From an uncultured Pelagibacteraceae bacterium (lineage in GTDB: Bacteria; Pseudomonadota; Alphaproteobacteria; Pelagibacterales; Pelagibacteraceae), in the NCBI GenBank assembly GCA_902571955.1, contig CACGDZ010000003.1, forward strand, positions 1 to 64,000: a DNA stretch of 64,000 nt, in the 5' to 3' direction. Under the pieces are notes generated by a model, which was given only the letters and a program-made list of their open reading frames with translations, made no database searches and was not told the DNA's origin. The position numbers and the translations under genes are program-made. Positions 44,652-54,484 of the stretch are shown here, piece by piece (the first letter of the stretch is position 1; the number at the start of each line of letters is the position of its first letter).

Positions 44652-45913
44652 TGTCAGAAACTGAGATTAAAGTACCTAATATTGGAGATTTTAAAGATGT
44701 TGAGGTTATTGAGGTATTAGTTACTGAAGGTCAATCAATTAAAAAAAATGATCCCCTAATAACAATTGAAAGTGATAAATCTAGCGTAGAAATACCATCA
44801 AATTTAGAAGGTAAAATTAAAAATTTAAAAATAAAAATAGGAGACAAAGTTTCTGAGGGCGACTTAATTTTAACTGTAGATTCTGATTCAGAAGTTAAAA
44901 AGGAAGAGGTTAAAGAAAAACTAGAAATTGAAAAAGAGTCAAAAAATATTGAGGTAATAAAACCTGAAATCCAAGAAAAAACATTTTCTAAAAATAATAT
45001 TTCAGACATTTCATCTGCAAGTCCAAAAGCTAGAAAATTTGCTAGAGAACTTGGTGTAGATATTAATCAAGTTGCAGGAAGTCAGAAAGGTGGCAGAGTT
45101 GTTGAAGATGATATTAAAAAATTTGTTTCGTCTAATTCAAAAAACAACTTTGTAGTAAAAGATAGTAAAACAGATAAAATTAAAAACGAATTTGAACATT
45201 CTGATTTTGGTGAAATAGAAATTAAAGATATACCAAGAGTAAAAAAATTATCATCAAAATATCTTACAAATTCATGGACAACAATTCCTCATGTTACAAA
45301 TCACGATGAAGCCGACATAACGGAGATGGAAAGTTTTAGAAGCTCATTAACAGATATGTATACTGGAGAGAAAATTAAAATTACACCTCTAGCATTTATA
45401 ATTAAAGCTTTAGTTGCATCTCTTAAGAAATTTCCTAGTTTCAATTCTTCTATCGACGAAATTGAGACTGGAAAAATGACTTTAAAAAAATATTACCATG
45501 TTGGGATAGCAGTTGACACTTCAAATGGGTTAATGGTTCCAAAAATAAGAAATGCAAATAACAAAAAAATTTCTCTGATAAGTAAAGAATTAAAAGAGGT
45601 AAGTGAACTTTGTAGAAATTTGAAAATTGATAAAAAAGAATTGTTTGGTGGCTCGATGACGATTACAAGTTTAGGTGGTATAGGAGGTTCTTTTTTTACT
45701 CCTATAATTAATTATCCTGAAGTTGCTATATTAGGAGTAGGAAGATCAGAAAAAAAACAAATCTTTATGAATGGTAAGTTTCAAACTAGGACTATGCTGC
45801 CGATTTCTTTATCTTATGATCACAGAATTATTGATGGTGCTGAAGCTGCTAGGTTTAATAATGATCTAAAAGAAAACTTAGGCAAAAATTTTGCCTATAA
45901 ACTAGCTGTCTAA
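44651..45913 (+). CDS. aceF: Dihydrolipoamide acetyltransferase (PDH E2)
   Basis: Core of the PDH complex, moving the acetyl group to CoA. The 420 residues contain one lipoyl domain (Lys-43 in ESDKSSVE), a charged linker, the peripheral subunit-binding domain SPKARKFARELGVDINQV, and the catalytic domain ending LSYDHRIIDGAEAARF with the active His. E. coli AceF has three lipoyl domains; here one sits on E2 and another on E1. It starts on the last base of aceE. Confidence 0.96.
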   Translation: MSETEIKVPNIGDFKDVEVIEVLVTEGQSIKKNDPLITIESDKSSVEIPSNLEGKIKNLKIKIGDKVSEGDLILTVDSDSEVKKEEVKEKLEIEKESKNIEVIKPEIQEKTFSKNNISDISSASPKARKFARELGVDINQVAGSQKGGRVVEDDIKKFVSSNSKNNFVVKDSKTDKIKNEFEHSDFGEIEIKDIPRVKKLSSKYLTNSWTTIPHVTNHDEADITEMESFRSSLTDMYTGEKIKITPLAFIIKALVASLKKFPSFNSSIDEIETGKMTLKKYYHVGIAVDTSNGLMVPKIRNANNKKISLISKELKEVSELCRNLKIDKKELFGGSMTITSLGGIGGSFFTPIINYPEVAILGVGRSEKKQIFMNGKFQTRTMLPISLSYDHRIIDGAEAARFNNDLKENLGKNFAYKLAV

Positions 45914-45919
45914 TTAAAA

Positions 45920-46813
45920 ATGAGTAAATCCATATCATTATTTAGTGCCTTATTGTGCACTTTTATTTGGGGAACAACTTTTATTGCCCAAGATACGGGC
46001 ATGGATAATATTGGCCCTTTTACATTTAATGCTGTGAGGTTTTTTGTTGGTTTTCTAGCAATAGTTCCACTTATGATTTTATTTGAATTAAAAAATTTTA
46101 AATCAGAATTTAAATTAGATAAAAAAACTTTCATAATTTATTCACTATTAATTGGAATTTCTTTATTCTTAGGCTCAGCACTACAACAAGTTGCTTTGCT
46201 TTATACTGATGTTGCAAATGCTGCTTTTTTCACAATTTTTTATGTGCCAATGGTACCGATTATCATTTTTTTATTTGGTAAAAAATCAATGCATTGGAGT
46301 GTATGGCCTTCTGTAGTTTTATGTTTAATTGGAGGATATTTATTAACAAATTTTCATGATGCAACAGTAAGATTAGGAGATACTTTAGTTGTTCTTGGAG
46401 CTTTATTTTGGAGTACTCATATCATTTTTACTGGGGTCATTATAACTAAATACAATCTGCCACTTACTTTAGGAGCTGCGCAGACTTTAATTGTGGCTAT
46501 TTTTTCATTTATAATTGGATTTATTTATGAAGAATTTATTTTAAGTAGTATTTTAATGGAAATTTATTCAATTTTATATGCAGGTATATTATCTGGTGGA
46601 TTTGCATTTGTATTACAAATTTACGCACAGCGTAATATTACTCCAGCACCTGCAGCTATAATTTTTTCTCTTGAAGGTGTATTTGCGACTATAGCTGCAT
46701 GGTTCATTTTAAATCAAATTCTAGATGTTAATAATTTACTTGGATGTTTTTTTATTCTATGTGGAGTTCTCTTATCTCAATTACTGCCTTTAATTAAAAA
46801 GAAATATACTTAA
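45920..46813 (+). CDS. EamA-family transporter (DMT superfamily)
   Basis: A 297-residue inner-membrane protein with about ten hydrophobic helices in two EamA repeats; CTFIWGTTFIAQDTGM starts the first, and GALFWSTHIIFTGVI the second, ending near EGVFATIAAWFIL. DMT transporters export or take up metabolites such as amino acids; the substrate is unknown. It lies 6 bp after aceF and shares TTAA with the convergent uppP. Confidence 0.9.
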   Translation: MSKSISLFSALLCTFIWGTTFIAQDTGMDNIGPFTFNAVRFFVGFLAIVPLMILFELKNFKSEFKLDKKTFIIYSLLIGISLFLGSALQQVALLYTDVANAAFFTIFYVPMVPIIIFLFGKKSMHWSVWPSVVLCLIGGYLLTNFHDATVRLGDTLVVLGALFWSTHIIFTGVIITKYNLPLTLGAAQTLIVAIFSFIIGFIYEEFILSSILMEIYSILYAGILSGGFAFVLQIYAQRNITPAPAAIIFSLEGVFATIAAWFILNQILDVNNLLGCFFILCGVLLSQLLPLIKKKYT

Positions 46814-47574
46814 TAAATTAAACTAAATAAAATTAAAGCAATTATTATTCTATAAATTACAAACGCATTCATTGAAAATTTATTTATATAAATTAAAAAG
46901 AATTTAACTGTTAGAAAAGAAAAAATAAAAGAAGATATAATTGCGATAACAACCAAGTAGTTAAACTGAATTGATTGTTCAAAAACATCTTTCAAGCTTA
47001 AGAAACTAGCTCCGACCAATGCTGGGATTGAAAGTAAAAAAGATATCTTACTTGAGTCTACTCTATTAAATTTTAAAATTCTTGCAGCAGTTATTGTAAT
47101 TCCTGCCCTACTTACTCCGGGTACAAGAGAGAAAATTTGGAAAACACCTATAAATATTATTGACTGAAAATTTAAATTTGAAGAAATTTTTTTATCAAAT
47201 CGATTTTTGTCTGAGATGTATAAAATAATTGCGAATATTAAAGTAGTCCAAGCAATAATCTCTAAATTTCTTAACTGATAAATTAAATTTGTACTATAAA
47301 GTATATATCCAACAATTATTAATGGAATAGACCCTAATACAATTAAATTTAAAATTCTTTTATTTTTTCTGATATCAAACAGTTCATCTTTAAAAAAATA
47401 AATTATTGCTATTAGTGATCCTAGATGGAGACTGATATCAATAAGCAACGAACTAGATTGAAATTCATATAAAGTAGAAACCAAAATTAAATGAGAAGAA
47501 GAACTAATAGGAAGAAATTCTGATATTCCTTGAATTGCAGAGAGAATTAAAACTTCTATAATATTTTGAAACAT
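46810..47574 (-). CDS. uppP: Undecaprenyl-diphosphatase
   Basis: Membrane enzyme that recycles undecaprenyl diphosphate to the lipid carrier for peptidoglycan and LPS synthesis. The 254 residues show the BacA motifs GISEFLPISSSSHL and LVPGVSRAGITI with catalytic Glu, Ser and Arg, plus several membrane helices. It is divergent from gltD. Confidence 0.94.
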   Translation of the reverse strand: MFQNIIEVLILSAIQGISEFLPISSSSHLILVSTLYEFQSSSLLIDISLHLGSLIAIIYFFKDELFDIRKNKRILNLIVLGSIPLIIVGYILYSTNLIYQLRNLEIIAWTTLIFAIILYISDKNRFDKKISSNLNFQSIIFIGVFQIFSLVPGVSRAGITITAARILKFNRVDSSKISFLLSIPALVGASFLSLKDVFEQSIQFNYLVVIAIISSFIFSFLTVKFFLIYINKFSMNAFVIYRIIIALILFSLIY

Positions 47575-47681
47575 TATTTCTTCGTAACTTATAAAGTATT
47601 TATTTAAAACAATTCGATTTAAGCATAATAGCTATGCAATAATTAAAAAATTGTTTATTGGCGGTAAAAATCTAAAAATTA

Positions 47682-47700
47682 AGGTCAATATATATGACCT
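47682..47700. promoter_or_regulatory. Dyad operator before gltD
   Basis: AGGTCA and TGACCT form perfect 6-bp arms around ATATATA. A TATACT at 47705-47710 would be a -10 element, placing the dyad exactly over the -35 to -17 region, as for a regulator binding site controlling glutamate synthase. Confidence 0.5.
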
Positions 47701-47757
47701 ATTTTATACTTTATATACATAAATCAAGGTATATTTTGCCAAAACTTAAATAATATT

Positions 47758-49197
47758 ATGCCAGATAAAATGCTTAAATTTGTTAAAATAGGTCAACAAA
47801 CTCCACCTAAAAGGGGAGTTGATACGAGAAAGAAAGATTTTAATGAAATTTATGATGATTATATCAATGAAAAAGCCAAAGAACAGTCAAGTAGATGTTC
47901 GCAATGTGGAGTACCTTTTTGTCAAGTTCATTGTCCTCTAAGTAACAACATTCCAGATTGGCTTAAACTGACAGCCGAGGGAAGATTAAAAGAAGCGTAT
48001 GAATTATCCCAAAGCACTAACAATATGCCTGAAGTGTGTGGCCGAATTTGCCCTCAAGATAGATTATGCGAAGGAAATTGTGTAATTGAACAGTCTGGTC
48101 ATGGAACAGTAACTATTGGATCAGTAGAAAAATATATTACAGATAATGCTTGGGCTAAGGGCTGGGTAAAACCAATAAAGGTAACAAACGAAAAAAATCA
48201 AAGTGTAGGAATTATAGGAGCAGGTCCTGCTGGATTAGCTGCCGCAGAACAATTAAGAAAAAATGGGTATAAAATTACTGTCTACGATAGATATGATAGA
48301 GCAGGAGGATTATTAATTTATGGTATTCCAAATTTTAAATTAGAAAAAGAAGTTGTAGAGCGAAGAACAAAACTCTTAAAGGATGGAGGAATTGAATTTG
48401 TTCAAAATTTTGAAGTTGGTAAGGATGCAAGTCTAGACCAATTGAGAAAAAAACACGATGCAATTTTAATTTCTACAGGAGTTTATAAAGCAAGAGAAGT
48501 AAACTTACCTGGAAATGATCTTGATAATATTTTTCCTGCAATGGATTTTTTAACAGCATCTAATAAAAAAGGTCTAGGAGATGATGTTGAGTTGTTTGAT
48601 AAAGGAATTTTAAACGCAGAAGGTAAAGATGTTGTTGTAATCGGTGGAGGTGACACAGCAATGGATTGTGTGAGAACTTCTATAAGACAGAAGGCAAAAT
48701 CTGTTAAATGTTTGTATAGAAGAGATAAAGAAAATATGCCAGGATCTGCAAGAGAAGTTGCAAATGCAGAAGAAGAAGGTGTTGAATTTGTTTGGTTATC
48801 AAGTCCTAAAGAATTTAAAGGTACAAATAAAGTAGAAAAAATAATTGTAGATCAAATTAAATTAGGTGATCCAGACGAGACAGGAAGAAGAAAGCCACAA
48901 GTACAAGAAGGCTCAAGTTACGAAACAAAAGCAGATATGGTTATCAAAGCACTAGGTTTTGATCCTGAGGATTTACCGAATTTATTTGATAGTAGTGAAT
49001 TACAAGTAACAAAGTGGGGAACTATTAAAACAGATTTTGATACTATGGAAACAAACATAAAAGGGGTGTTTGCAGCTGGTGATATAGTTAGAGGAGCATC
49101 ATTAGTTGTTTGGGCGATAAAAGATGGAAGAGATGCAGCAGCTTCAATTAAAACTTATCTAGAGAGTAAATCTAAAGTAGAAAAAAGAGTGGCTTAA
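47758..49197 (+). CDS. gltD: Glutamate synthase small subunit
   Basis: FAD-containing subunit that feeds NADPH electrons to GltB. The 479-residue protein has N-terminal Cys clusters CSQCGVPFCQVHC and CGRICPQDRLCEGNC for 4Fe-4S centres, the FAD motif GIIGAGPAGLAAAEQL and the NADPH motif VVIGGGDTAMDC, ending with the FAD loop GVFAAGDIVRGASL. Here gltD precedes gltB, the reverse of E. coli, and the two overlap by one base. Confidence 0.96.
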   Translation: MPDKMLKFVKIGQQTPPKRGVDTRKKDFNEIYDDYINEKAKEQSSRCSQCGVPFCQVHCPLSNNIPDWLKLTAEGRLKEAYELSQSTNNMPEVCGRICPQDRLCEGNCVIEQSGHGTVTIGSVEKYITDNAWAKGWVKPIKVTNEKNQSVGIIGAGPAGLAAAEQLRKNGYKITVYDRYDRAGGLLIYGIPNFKLEKEVVERRTKLLKDGGIEFVQNFEVGKDASLDQLRKKHDAILISTGVYKAREVNLPGNDLDNIFPAMDFLTASNKKGLGDDVELFDKGILNAEGKDVVVIGGGDTAMDCVRTSIRQKAKSVKCLYRRDKENMPGSAREVANAEEEGVEFVWLSSPKEFKGTNKVEKIIVDQIKLGDPDETGRRKPQVQEGSSYETKADMVIKALGFDPEDLPNLFDSSELQVTKWGTIKTDFDTMETNIKGVFAAGDIVRGASLVVWAIKDGRDAAASIKTYLESKSKVEKRVA

Positions 49198-52100
49198 TGA
49201 AAAATTATAAAAAGAACCTTCACCTTTTAAAAGAAAATAATGTTTATTCAGAAGACATGGAGCATGATGCTTGTGGTGTTGGTATAATTGCATCAACTGA
49301 AGGTAAAAAATCTCGTAAAGTTGTAGAGTATGGTATTGAAGCGTTAAAAGCAGTTTGGCATAGAGGCGCTGTAGATGCCGATGGGAAAACTGGTGACGGA
49401 GCTGGAATTCATGTTGAAATACCAAAAGATTTCTTCATTGAAAAGATAGAAGTGACAGGACACACACATGACAATTCTGAAATATGTGTGGGTATGATAT
49501 TTCTGCCTAGGAATGATTATGCTGCGCAAGAAAGTTGCAAAACTATTGTAGAAAGTGAATTAACAAAAAATGATTTTAGTATTTACGGTTGGAGACAAGT
49601 TCCAGTTAATCCAAAAGTTTTAGGAGAAAAGGCATTCCAAACAATGCCTGAAATTATCCAAGTATTGTTTAAACCTTATAATCCAGAATTAACAAATAAA
49701 GATTTAGAAAGAAAAATTTATGAAACTAGAAGAAAGATAGAAAATGAAGCTTTTAAAAAATCTTTAAACAATTTTTATATTTGTTCATTGAGTTCTAAAT
49801 CTATCATTTATAAGGGAATGTTTTTAGCTGAAGCTATCTCAGATTTCTACCTTGATTTAAAAGATGAGAGATTTGTTTCAAGGTTCGCTATTTTTCATCA
49901 AAGATTTTCAACAAATACAGCGCCTAGCTGGAATTTAGCTCAACCCTTTAGAGCTATAGCGCATAATGGAGAAATTAATACTTATAGAGGAAATAAAAAT
50001 TGGATGAAAGTTCATGAACAAGAGATGAACAGTCCCCTTTTTGACGATGTTGAGAACTTAAAACCTGTTATACAACAGGGAGCTTCAGACTCTGCTGCAT
50101 TAGACAATGTTTTTGAATTATTAAATATATCTGGTCAGCCTGCGCCTTTGGCTAAGCTTATGTTAGTTCCAGACGCATGGTCTAAAAAAAATAAAACTCT
50201 ACCAAAAGATCACCAACAATTATTTAATTTTTTGAACAGTACAATGGAGCCATGGGATGGACCAGCTGCTATTGCTGGAACTGATAATGAGTGGGTTATA
50301 GCTGCAAATGATAGAAATGGATTAAGACCTTTAAGATACGCAATTACAAAAGATAAATTATTATTTGCAGGTTCTGAAACAGGAATGATTGAATTAAATG
50401 AAAAAAGAATTTTGTCAAAGGGAAGATTGGGTCCCGGGGAAATAATTGGAGTTAGAATAGAAAAAGGTAAAGTATTTACAAACAAGCAAATAAAAGATTA
50501 TTTAGCCAAAGAGTATAAACACTTTAATTCACAAATTATCGACCTGGATGATAAGTTAACTATTTCAGATGAAAAAAATTCTTTTTCGGGAGATGATTTA
50601 AGAAGAAGGCAATATACTTTTGGAATAAGTCTAGAAGATCTTGAGCTCATACTACATCCTATGGCAGAAGATGCTAAAGAAGCAACTGGATCTATGGGGG
50701 ACGATACACCATTGGCTGTTTTGTCAGATAGGTATAGACCGTTGTACCATTTTTTTAGACAAAATTTTAGTCAAGTCACAAACCCACCAATAGACTCTTT
50801 AAGAGAAAACAAGGTTATGAGTTTGAAAACAAGATTTGGAAATCTTGGAAATATTTTAAATTTTGATAATTTAACAAAGCAAAATATTTATGTTTTAAAC
50901 AGTCCAATATTATCAAATTCTCAGTTTGAAAAATTTATAAATTTTTTTGGTAATAATTCATCTATAATTGATTGCACTTTTTCTGAGGAAGAAACTTTAT
51001 TTGATTCAATTAAAAAAATTCAAAAAGAAGCTGAAATTGCAGTAAGACAGGGAGTTACTCAATTGATTTTAAGTGACAAAGAGCTTTCTAGCTTTAAACT
51101 TCCAATACCAATGCTTTTAGCAGTTGGATCAATAAATTCATTCCTTATTGAAAAAAAACTAAGAGGATATGTATCAATAAATGTTCAATCTGGAGAGGCT
51201 TTAGATACACACTCTTTTGCAACTTTAATAGGAGTTGGAGCAACTACTGTAAATCCATACTTAGCATTTGATAGTTTATTTCAGCGTCATGAAAAGAAAT
51301 TATTTGGTCAATTTAGCTTTGATGAATGTGTAGAGAGATACATAAAATCAGTAAACGCAGGTTTATTAAAGATCATGTCTAAGATGGGTATTTCAGTTCT
51401 AAGTTCTTATAGAGGTGGATGTAACTTTGAAACCGTAGGTTTAAGCAGAACAATTGTTGCAGATTATTTTCCAGGAGTTGTCTCTAAAATTTCAGGTATT
51501 GGACTTACGGGTATAGAGAAAAAAATTAGAGAAATCCATAAAGAGGCATTTGAAAGTTCTGAAACCATATTACCGATAGGCGGTATATATAGATATCGTA
51601 AAAATGGTGAAACTCATCAATATCAAGGAAAATTAATTCATTTACTTCAAAGTGCAGTAGGATCTAATTCTTATAATGCCTATAAAAGATATGCGGATGG
51701 AATATACAGCTTACCACCTATTAATCTTAGAGACTTAATTGATTTCAGAGAAAAAAAATTAAGTGGGCCAATAAATATTTCTGAGGTTGAGCCAATAGAA
51801 AATATTTTAAAAAGATTTGGAAGTGGGAGCATGTCTCATGGAGCTTTATCAAAAGAGGCACATGAAACTTTGGCAACTGGTATGAATAGGATTAAAGGTG
51901 CTTCATGTAGTGGAGAGGGCGGTGAAGATGCAAGGAGATTTAAAGTTTTAGATAATGGTGATAGTGCAAACTCAAGAGTAAAACAAATAGCTTCAGCAAG
52001 ATTCGGAGTTACAGTTAATTATCTTAATAATTGTAATGAGATAGAAATTAAAATTGCACAAGGCGCTAAGCCTGGTGAGGGAGGTCAGCTTCCAGGATTT

Positions 52101-53702
52101 AAAGTTACGGAGGAGATTGCTAAACTTAGACATTCAACTCCTGGAGTTACTTTAATATCACCACCACCACATCATGATATTTATTCAATCGAAGATCTTG
52201 CACAACTAATTTATGATTTAAAACAGATAAATCCTAAAGCAAGAATTGGAGTTAAGCTTGTTGCTTCTTCTGGAGTAGGAACAATTGCAGCTGGTGTAGC
52301 TAAAGCAAAAGCAGATATAATATTAATTTCTGGACATAATGGCGGAACAGGAGCAACACCACAGACTAGTGTTAAGTATGTTGGAATACCATGGGAAATG
52401 GGTTTGACGGAAGCAAACCAGGTATTAACTTTAAATAATCTTAGACATAAAGTTACATTAAGAACAGACGGCGGAATTAAAACCGGAAGAGATGTGGTGA
52501 TAGCTGCAATGATGGGTGCTGAAGAATATGGTGTTGCTACTACAGCTTTAGTTGCAATGGGTTGTATAATGGTAAGGCAGTGTCATTCAAATACATGTCC
52601 TGTAGGTGTTTGCACTCAAGATGAAAAGCTTAGAGAAAAATTTACTGGGACTCCAGAAAAAGTAGTAAATTTGTTTACATTTATAGCCAGTGAAGTAAGA
52701 GAAATATTAGCAAATTTAGGTTTTAAATCATTAAATGAAGTGATTGGTAGGACAGACTTGTTAAAACAGGTTAGTAAGGGCTCTCCAAATTTAGACGATT
52801 TAGATTTAAATCCTTTATTTGTTCAAGCTGATACTGGAAATAATCCAAGGTATTGTGAGGATCAAGAAATAAATAGTGTACCAGATACTCTTGACCAACA
52901 AATTTGGCCAGAAATTGAACAAGCTTTAGATAATTCTGAAAAAATTGAGAAAGAATATCAAATAAAAAATACTCACAGAGCAGTAGGCACAAGAATTTCT
53001 CATCATTTGTATAAAAAATATGGTTATGAAAAGCTTGATGAAAACTTTTTAGTTTTAAATTTTAAAGGTTCAGCGGGTCAATCATTTGGAGCATTTTCTT
53101 CTAAAGGTTTAAAACTTGTATTAAAGGGAGATGCAAATGATTATGTTGGTAAAGGTTTGTCAGGAGCTACTATTTCAATAAAATTACCTGAAGAGAGCAA
53201 TTTAGTTTCAAATGAGAATACAATTTTAGGAAATACTGTTCTTTACGGAGCTACTTCAGGAAAACTTTTTGCTGCTGGTCAAGCTGGTGAAAGATTTTCA
53301 GTTAGAAATTCTGGTGCAGTCACAGTAATTGAAGGATGCGATTCTAATGGATGTGAATATATGACCGGTGGAACTGTAGCAATTTTAGGAGATGTTGGTG
53401 ATAATTTTGCAGCTGGTATGACAGGTGGAATGGCCTTTATTTATGATAAATCTCTACAATTTGAAAAGAAAGTAAACTCAGAGACTGTGGTTTGGCAAAA
53501 TGTAGAGACAGATTATTGGAAAGAATATTTAAAAAATTTAGTCAGTGAGCACTTTAAAGAAACTGAGTCTCAATTATCGAAAAAAATAATTGAAAACTTT
53601 GAAGATGAAGTAAATAATTTTATTCAGGTGTGTCCTAAAGAAATGTTGGATAAATTAAAAAATCCAATTACTTTAAAAAAAGATATAAAAAAAGTTAGTT
53701 AA
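49197..53702 (+). CDS. gltB: Glutamate synthase large subunit
   Basis: Makes two glutamate from glutamine and 2-oxoglutarate. The 1501 residues start with a propeptide of 25 residues before the catalytic Cys-26 (HDACGVGIIAS) of the glutamine amidotransferase, then the central domain, the FMN synthase domain with KPGEGGQLPGFKV and SGHNGGTGATPQT, the 3Fe-4S ligands CHSNTCPVGVC, and the C-terminal beta-helix. With gltD it forms the main ammonia assimilation route beside glutamine synthetase, which is not in the window. Confidence 0.97.
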   Translation: MKNYKKNLHLLKENNVYSEDMEHDACGVGIIASTEGKKSRKVVEYGIEALKAVWHRGAVDADGKTGDGAGIHVEIPKDFFIEKIEVTGHTHDNSEICVGMIFLPRNDYAAQESCKTIVESELTKNDFSIYGWRQVPVNPKVLGEKAFQTMPEIIQVLFKPYNPELTNKDLERKIYETRRKIENEAFKKSLNNFYICSLSSKSIIYKGMFLAEAISDFYLDLKDERFVSRFAIFHQRFSTNTAPSWNLAQPFRAIAHNGEINTYRGNKNWMKVHEQEMNSPLFDDVENLKPVIQQGASDSAALDNVFELLNISGQPAPLAKLMLVPDAWSKKNKTLPKDHQQLFNFLNSTMEPWDGPAAIAGTDNEWVIAANDRNGLRPLRYAITKDKLLFAGSETGMIELNEKRILSKGRLGPGEIIGVRIEKGKVFTNKQIKDYLAKEYKHFNSQIIDLDDKLTISDEKNSFSGDDLRRRQYTFGISLEDLELILHPMAEDAKEATGSMGDDTPLAVLSDRYRPLYHFFRQNFSQVTNPPIDSLRENKVMSLKTRFGNLGNILNFDNLTKQNIYVLNSPILSNSQFEKFINFFGNNSSIIDCTFSEEETLFDSIKKIQKEAEIAVRQGVTQLILSDKELSSFKLPIPMLLAVGSINSFLIEKKLRGYVSINVQSGEALDTHSFATLIGVGATTVNPYLAFDSLFQRHEKKLFGQFSFDECVERYIKSVNAGLLKIMSKMGISVLSSYRGGCNFETVGLSRTIVADYFPGVVSKISGIGLTGIEKKIREIHKEAFESSETILPIGGIYRYRKNGETHQYQGKLIHLLQSAVGSNSYNAYKRYADGIYSLPPINLRDLIDFREKKLSGPINISEVEPIENILKRFGSGSMSHGALSKEAHETLATGMNRIKGASCSGEGGEDARRFKVLDNGDSANSRVKQIASARFGVTVNYLNNCNEIEIKIAQGAKPGEGGQLPGFKVTEEIAKLRHSTPGVTLISPPPHHDIYSIEDLAQLIYDLKQINPKARIGVKLVASSGVGTIAAGVAKAKADIILISGHNGGTGATPQTSVKYVGIPWEMGLTEANQVLTLNNLRHKVTLRTDGGIKTGRDVVIAAMMGAEEYGVATTALVAMGCIMVRQCHSNTCPVGVCTQDEKLREKFTGTPEKVVNLFTFIASEVREILANLGFKSLNEVIGRTDLLKQVSKGSPNLDDLDLNPLFVQADTGNNPRYCEDQEINSVPDTLDQQIWPEIEQALDNSEKIEKEYQIKNTHRAVGTRISHHLYKKYGYEKLDENFLVLNFKGSAGQSFGAFSSKGLKLVLKGDANDYVGKGLSGATISIKLPEESNLVSNENTILGNTVLYGATSGKLFAAGQAGERFSVRNSGAVTVIEGCDSNGCEYMTGGTVAILGDVGDNFAAGMTGGMAFIYDKSLQFEKKVNSETVVWQNVETDYWKEYLKNLVSEHFKETESQLSKKIIENFEDEVNNFIQVCPKEMLDKLKNPITLKKDIKKVS

Positions 53703-54442
53703 ATTAATAATTTAAGCTCTTTTAGAATTATATTTAACCATTTTTTATTTGATAAACTGTGATCACCTTTTTTTATAATATTTAATTTTTTTTGAGCTTT
53801 TGGAAATAATTTTAAAACTTTCCTTGAATATGAAACAGGAACTGCCTCATCTTTTTCACCATGGACCATTGTTACTTTAATATTTGAATTTATTTTCTTA
53901 TTTAAGACTTTGTTTTTTCTTCCATCTTTTATTAATTGTAGAGTAATTGGATATTCATAATTGCCATGTTTTAATTGATAAATACCCTTGCGTATTGTTT
54001 CCTCTTTCATTTTTTTAGTAAATTTTTTCCACATTAAATTTTCTAAAAATTCAGGAGCAGCCCCTATTCCTAAAAATCCTTTAATCTGTTTTTTGAAAAT
54101 TTTGAATTGATTGAGCGAAATCCATGCGCCCATACTTGAACCAATTATCACAAATTCTTTTTTTTTAACATATTTTCTTATTAAAATTGATGTCTCTTTA
54201 CTCCATTTTGAAATATTTCCATTTATAAATTTTCCAGAAGATTTCCCATGACCAGAATATTCTAGTGCTAAAAAACTTACTTTATTTTTTTTAGCAAATT
54301 TCAAAAATGCATTTGGTTTTTTTCCTTCAAGATCTGACATAAAGCCGTGCAAAAAAACTATAAAAGAACTATTTTTAAAAATTTTAGAAATATGTCTAAT
54401 TTTCTTTGTATTTGATATTTGGTGAAATCTGAAATATGCCAT
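53699..54442 (-). CDS. Alpha/beta hydrolase
   Basis: A 247-residue alpha/beta hydrolase. The nucleophile Ser lies in IIGSSMGAW, the acid in VHGEKDEAVP and the His in KKGDHSLSN; FLHGFMSDLEGKK forms the oxyanion region. The fold is clear but the substrate is not. Its stop shares TTAA with gltB and its start is 42 bp from a divergent glycosyltransferase gene. Confidence 0.85.
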   Translation of the reverse strand: MAYFRFHQISNTKKIRHISKIFKNSSFIVFLHGFMSDLEGKKPNAFLKFAKKNKVSFLALEYSGHGKSSGKFINGNISKWSKETSILIRKYVKKKEFVIIGSSMGAWISLNQFKIFKKQIKGFLGIGAAPEFLENLMWKKFTKKMKEETIRKGIYQLKHGNYEYPITLQLIKDGRKNKVLNKKINSNIKVTMVHGEKDEAVPVSYSRKVLKLFPKAQKKLNIIKKGDHSLSNKKWLNIILKELKLLI

Positions 54443-54484
54443 AATCGTTTATAAGTTTTGCCTATTAATATATAATCATATCAA

